Origin: DATAMF01 sp036260665
GTDB taxonomy: Bacteria > Chloroflexota > Anaerolineae > Aggregatilineales > Aggregatilineaceae
Length of the DNA stretch: 15,907 nucleotides
Assembly (NCBI GenBank): GCA_036260665.1
Contig: DATAMF010000398.1
Coordinates: 1-15,907, forward strand
Direction: 5' to 3'
Position numbers and translations under genes: made by a program. Of this stretch, positions 13,776 through 15,907 are shown one piece after another; within the stretch, counting starts at the first letter, position 1; the number at the start of each line of letters is the position of its first letter. Under the pieces are notes generated by a model. That model made no database searches. It saw only the letters and a program-made list of their open reading frames with translations, and had not been told where the DNA came from.

Positions 13776-14876
13776 CTAGTATTCCCGCCGCACTGTTGGT
13801 TCTGTTTGTATTTCCGCTACTTCCCCTCCCTGCATTATAGTACGTTCTGGGATAATATGCACCTGGTATTTACGTCCGGCGGCCCAGGCGAGCGCCTGAT
13901 GCAGGCCGCGCAGCCCCTTGACCACACGCTCAGCACGCGGATACGTCAGGCGGTAGCCGAGGAACGCCGGTTCGCGCGTGTAAAAATCAAGCGCAACAGC
14001 CAGGGCATCCCCCAGTTGGGCCGGATCGTGCAGGGTGGGGAAATCGGCTAATGGTCTGGCTCCGGTGAGTTTATAGTTGCGGTAGACGACTTCCAGCAGC
14101 AGTTGGCGGTGGAAATAAAATGATACGTCGTCACCATACGGAATGGTGAGGTCAGCGGGCAGGCTCACGGCGGAGCCATCGGGGGCGGTGATGTCCAGCC
14201 GCAGCGCGTAGTGTTCCTCAACCGGTTTCGCTGGTTTTGCACCGTTTTCAGATGGCACCAGGGCGCGGATATGCTGCATGATCGTGCTGCTGGCTGCTTC
14301 GAGCACCTGACGGCGTTCGCGCGGCGATTCCGGGCGGACAACCGGCGGAATCAGTGGGCCGATATTCATCGTCATACGCGGGCGCTTGAGATGATAAGCC
14401 TGGTTCAACGCGCCTTTGATGCCGCCGAAGCCGACGGGCAAAATCGGCGCGCCGGTCTGCTGGCTGAGCCACGCCACACCGGGCCGGGCGGACTTGGCAT
14501 CGTGTTCCCAGATGCCGCCTTCGGGAAAGACCACCAGCACATTGCCGTCTTCGAGCACCTGTCGCGCCGCTTCGAGCGCCTGACGGTCTACCGAGCCGCG
14601 TTTGATCGGGATAAACTGGTACCAGTTCGCCATAAACCCATACGTCGGATCGAGCGGCACATCCCCGTTGCCGATCAGTTCCGAGATATGGGGTAAATTC
14701 GCCACCATCAACACCACTTCAATCGCCGCGACATGGTTGCCGACAGCGATGTAGGGGCCTTTTTTAGGAATATACTGTTTGCCAGTTACTTTGGTGCGGG
14801 TGAATATGAATTGAAATAACCGTACGACAGCCCGGATCAACCAGCGCCGATGATAATTCCGAATCCGCTTCGACAT
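13776..14876 (-). CDS. PlsC-like acyltransferase with HX4E motif and a C-terminal extension
   Basis: The N-terminal 180 residues are a glycerolphosphate acyltransferase (PlsC/LPLAT) domain. It has a hydrophobic N-terminal helix (about 12-25), motif I NHVAAIE (47-53), motif II FIPIKRG (88-94), motif III VFPEGG (116-121) and motif IV PILPVG (144-149). Motif I is HX4E rather than the almost universal HX4D: Glu53 replaces the catalytic Asp. Family role: transfer of an acyl chain to lysophospholipid or a related acceptor at the inner membrane. Residues about 195-366 form an extension I do not recognise, with no clear membrane segment. It is the first gene of the minus-strand cluster with the FHA and phosphatase genes. 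A TATAGT -10 box lies upstream. Activity cannot be assumed because of the motif change. Confidence 0.83.
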   Translation of the reverse strand: MSKRIRNYHRRWLIRAVVRLFQFIFTRTKVTGKQYIPKKGPYIAVGNHVAAIEVVLMVANLPHISELIGNGDVPLDPTYGFMANWYQFIPIKRGSVDRQALEAARQVLEDGNVLVVFPEGGIWEHDAKSARPGVAWLSQQTGAPILPVGFGGIKGALNQAYHLKRPRMTMNIGPLIPPVVRPESPRERRQVLEAASSTIMQHIRALVPSENGAKPAKPVEEHYALRLDITAPDGSAVSLPADLTIPYGDDVSFYFHRQLLLEVVYRNYKLTGARPLADFPTLHDPAQLGDALAVALDFYTREPAFLGYRLTYPRAERVVKGLRGLHQALAWAAGRKYQVHIIPERTIMQGGEVAEIQTEPTVRREY

Positions 14877-14914
14877 GCTTGCCTTCCGCTTACCTTGAAG
14901 AGTGCCAACCCTTC

Positions 14915-14920
14915 ACTATA
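14915..14920 (-). promoter_or_regulatory. Possible -10 box of the acyltransferase-FHA-phosphatase cluster
   Basis: The minus strand reads TATAGT (5/6) about 38 bases upstream of the acyltransferase ATG. The -35 region is AT-rich without a good match. Confidence 0.4.
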
Positions 14921-14950
14921 CCCTATTGTCGCGGAAGGAAATAATTTTGG

Positions 14951-14968
14951 AGGCGGAAAAATCCGCCT
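14951..14968 (-). terminator. Terminator-like hairpin after the emfourin gene
   Basis: AGGCGGA (14951-14957) and TCCGCCT (14962-14968) form a perfect 7-base stem with a 4-base loop just past the emfourin stop on the minus strand. It is followed there by CCAAAATTATTT, an imperfect T-rich tail. Confidence 0.6.
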
Positions 14969-14971
14969 GTT

Positions 14972-15277
14972 CTAGGGTTGTCCCCGTGCGAGCCGGGTCA
15001 GGCGGCGCAGCAGCGGGTGCAGCGTGTCTGGGGCGGAACTGTCGCTGACCTGAACGCTGTGCTGCTGCATCTCGTCGGTGATGGTGATCAGATATTGGAA
15101 CTGGTCGGCGGCCCCTTCGACTTCGGTAAAATTGGCAGGCAGCGCGAAAAAATCGGCTTCGCGGATCAGATCCATCAGCCGGTGGGCTTCGTCGGGAGCC
15201 AGCAGCTCGGTCTCGATGTCGGCGGTGAGGTGTGCGCCCATAAAACCGCCGCTGCGTTCAAAATGAATGAACATCAT
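14972..15277 (-). CDS. Emfourin-like inhibitor of M4 protease
   Basis: This 101-residue protein begins MMFIHFERSGGFMGAHLT. It has the RSGGF N-terminal motif, a helix with LMDLIREADFFALP in the middle, and GAADQFQYLITI further on, the pattern of emfourin, the protein inhibitor of protealysin from Serratia. It has no signal peptide, as in that family, and would block the protease inside the cell. It starts right after the M4 protease gene: TAGGAGG holds both the protease stop and the ribosome binding site. The second ATG (15274) has the better spacing (5 bases) and may be the true start; the first (15277) leaves only 2. Adjacency and order match the known protealysin-emfourin operon, which strengthens the assignment. 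Confidence 0.85.
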   Translation of the reverse strand: MMFIHFERSGGFMGAHLTADIETELLAPDEAHRLMDLIREADFFALPANFTEVEGAADQFQYLITITDEMQQHSVQVSDSSAPDTLHPLLRRLTRLARGQP

Positions 15278-15283
15278 GTCCTC

Positions 15284-15907
15284 CTACGTCTGACGGAACA
15301 GACGAAGCACCGGGTTGAGAATGGGGAAGCAGCCATCAGTGGGGGAGGCGGCTTCGACGGAAAGCCCCACTTCGGCCCACCCGTTGCGTACCGCCTGCTG
15401 TTCGAGGCTGTTTGCGCCAAAACGTTCACCGGCTGTGGTGTAGGTCGCATTGGCTGCGGCCTGAAAGTTGGAGAGGGACGAGAGTTTGTCGCACAGCGCG
15501 CTGTACCAGATCTGCCCCGCTTTTTCCCAGGCGAAACCGCCCATGTCGCGCGCGGTGATATAAAAGGCGTGGTTGGGAATGCCGGAATTGATATGGACGC
15601 CGCCGTTATCATACGGCACATTCTGATACTGATCCATGTGGGCGGGTTGGGGGTCTTTGCCCAGAACCGGATCATTATAGGCCGTGCCGGGGGCTTTCAT
15701 CGAGCGGATGCCTACCCCGTTCACATTCGGTGTGAACAGGCCACTGCCAATGATCCAGTCGGCATCGAGCGCCGTCTGGCGCAGTTTATACTGTTTGACC
15801 AGCACCCCAAACACATCGGAGAACGATTCGTTGAGCGCGCCCGACTGCCCGGCATACACCAGTTTGGCTTCAAACTGTGTGACGCCGTGCGTCATTTCGT
15901 GGCCGAT
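15284..15907 (-). CDS. M4-family metallopeptidase, protealysin-like (5' end outside window)
   Basis: The frame stays open to the right edge, so this is the C-terminal part of a thermolysin-family zinc protease. The catalytic zinc motif HEMTH lies at 15887-15901 (minus strand). The third zinc ligand Glu is in GALNESFSDVFG, and the transition-state His is in DNGGVHINSGIPNHAFY. All catalytic residues visible are intact, so activity is likely. The C-terminal sequence is short and ends FRQT, with no extra sorting or repeat domain. The propeptide and signal region are not visible; protealysin-type enzymes have a short propeptide and no classical signal. The inhibitor gene starts 6 bases downstream, so the two are probably co-transcribed. 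Confidence 0.92.
   Translation of the reverse strand: MGHEMTHGVTQFEAKLVYAGQSGALNESFSDVFGVLVKQYKLRQTALDADWIIGSGLFTPNVNGVGIRSMKAPGTAYNDPVLGKDPQPAHMDQYQNVPYDNGGVHINSGIPNHAFYITARDMGGFAWEKAGQIWYSALCDKLSSLSNFQAAANATYTTAGERFGANSLEQQAVRNGWAEVGLSVEAASPTDGCFPILNPVLRLFRQT

Overview
The window looks like a chromosomal segment of a GC-rich bacterium, most likely Chloroflexota (an Anaerolineae-like lineage). This is inferred from protein style only: Pro/Thr-rich tails, FHA proteins with a zinc ribbon, large TPR proteins and an emfourin-paired M4 protease. There is no rRNA, tRNA, CRISPR array, phage or complete insertion sequence. Most of the sequence is ordinary coding DNA. The unusual material sits in the intergenic stretches and in one broken housekeeping gene.

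Left part (+ strand, 1-6039): the C-terminal end of a hybrid histidine kinase with two degenerate receiver domains; a 411-base gap with long C-runs, degenerate direct repeats and a palindrome upstream of a promoter; a membrane-anchored SGNH-hydrolase-like protein; a 447-base gap with several inverted repeats; ornithine carbamoyltransferase; and a 754-residue cytoplasmic TPR protein. 

Middle part (6040-9913): a short gap holding a relic of an MNT-type nucleotidyltransferase gene and a REP-like hairpin. It is followed by cdaA (c-di-AMP synthase), its regulator cdaR (YbbR repeats) and a small GlsB/YeaQ-like membrane protein. Next comes a strong candidate for an undescribed structured small RNA (about 8957-9097), with a 19-position stem, a C-rich loop carrying the same 9-mer twice, and an intrinsic terminator. 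A DUF104-like antitoxin / PIN toxin pair follows.

Right part (9914-15907): a minus-strand quinone-oxidoreductase-like dehydrogenase diverges from der (engA). The first GTPase domain of der is interrupted by one extra T in a T6 run. A bidirectional terminator separates der from a minus-strand cluster read right to left: PlsC-like acyltransferase with an HX4E active-site motif, zinc-ribbon/FHA protein, and MptpB-like tyrosine phosphatase. At the right edge, also on the minus strand, a protealysin-type M4 metallopeptidase (5' end outside the window) is followed 6 bases later by its presumed inhibitor, emfourin.

Best leads: the small RNA candidate, the der frameshift (sequencing error, mutation or RF2-like recoding), an 8-mer family (GTAGCAGC) recurring in three intergenic regions, the protease-inhibitor pair, and the acyltransferase-FHA-phosphatase cluster.
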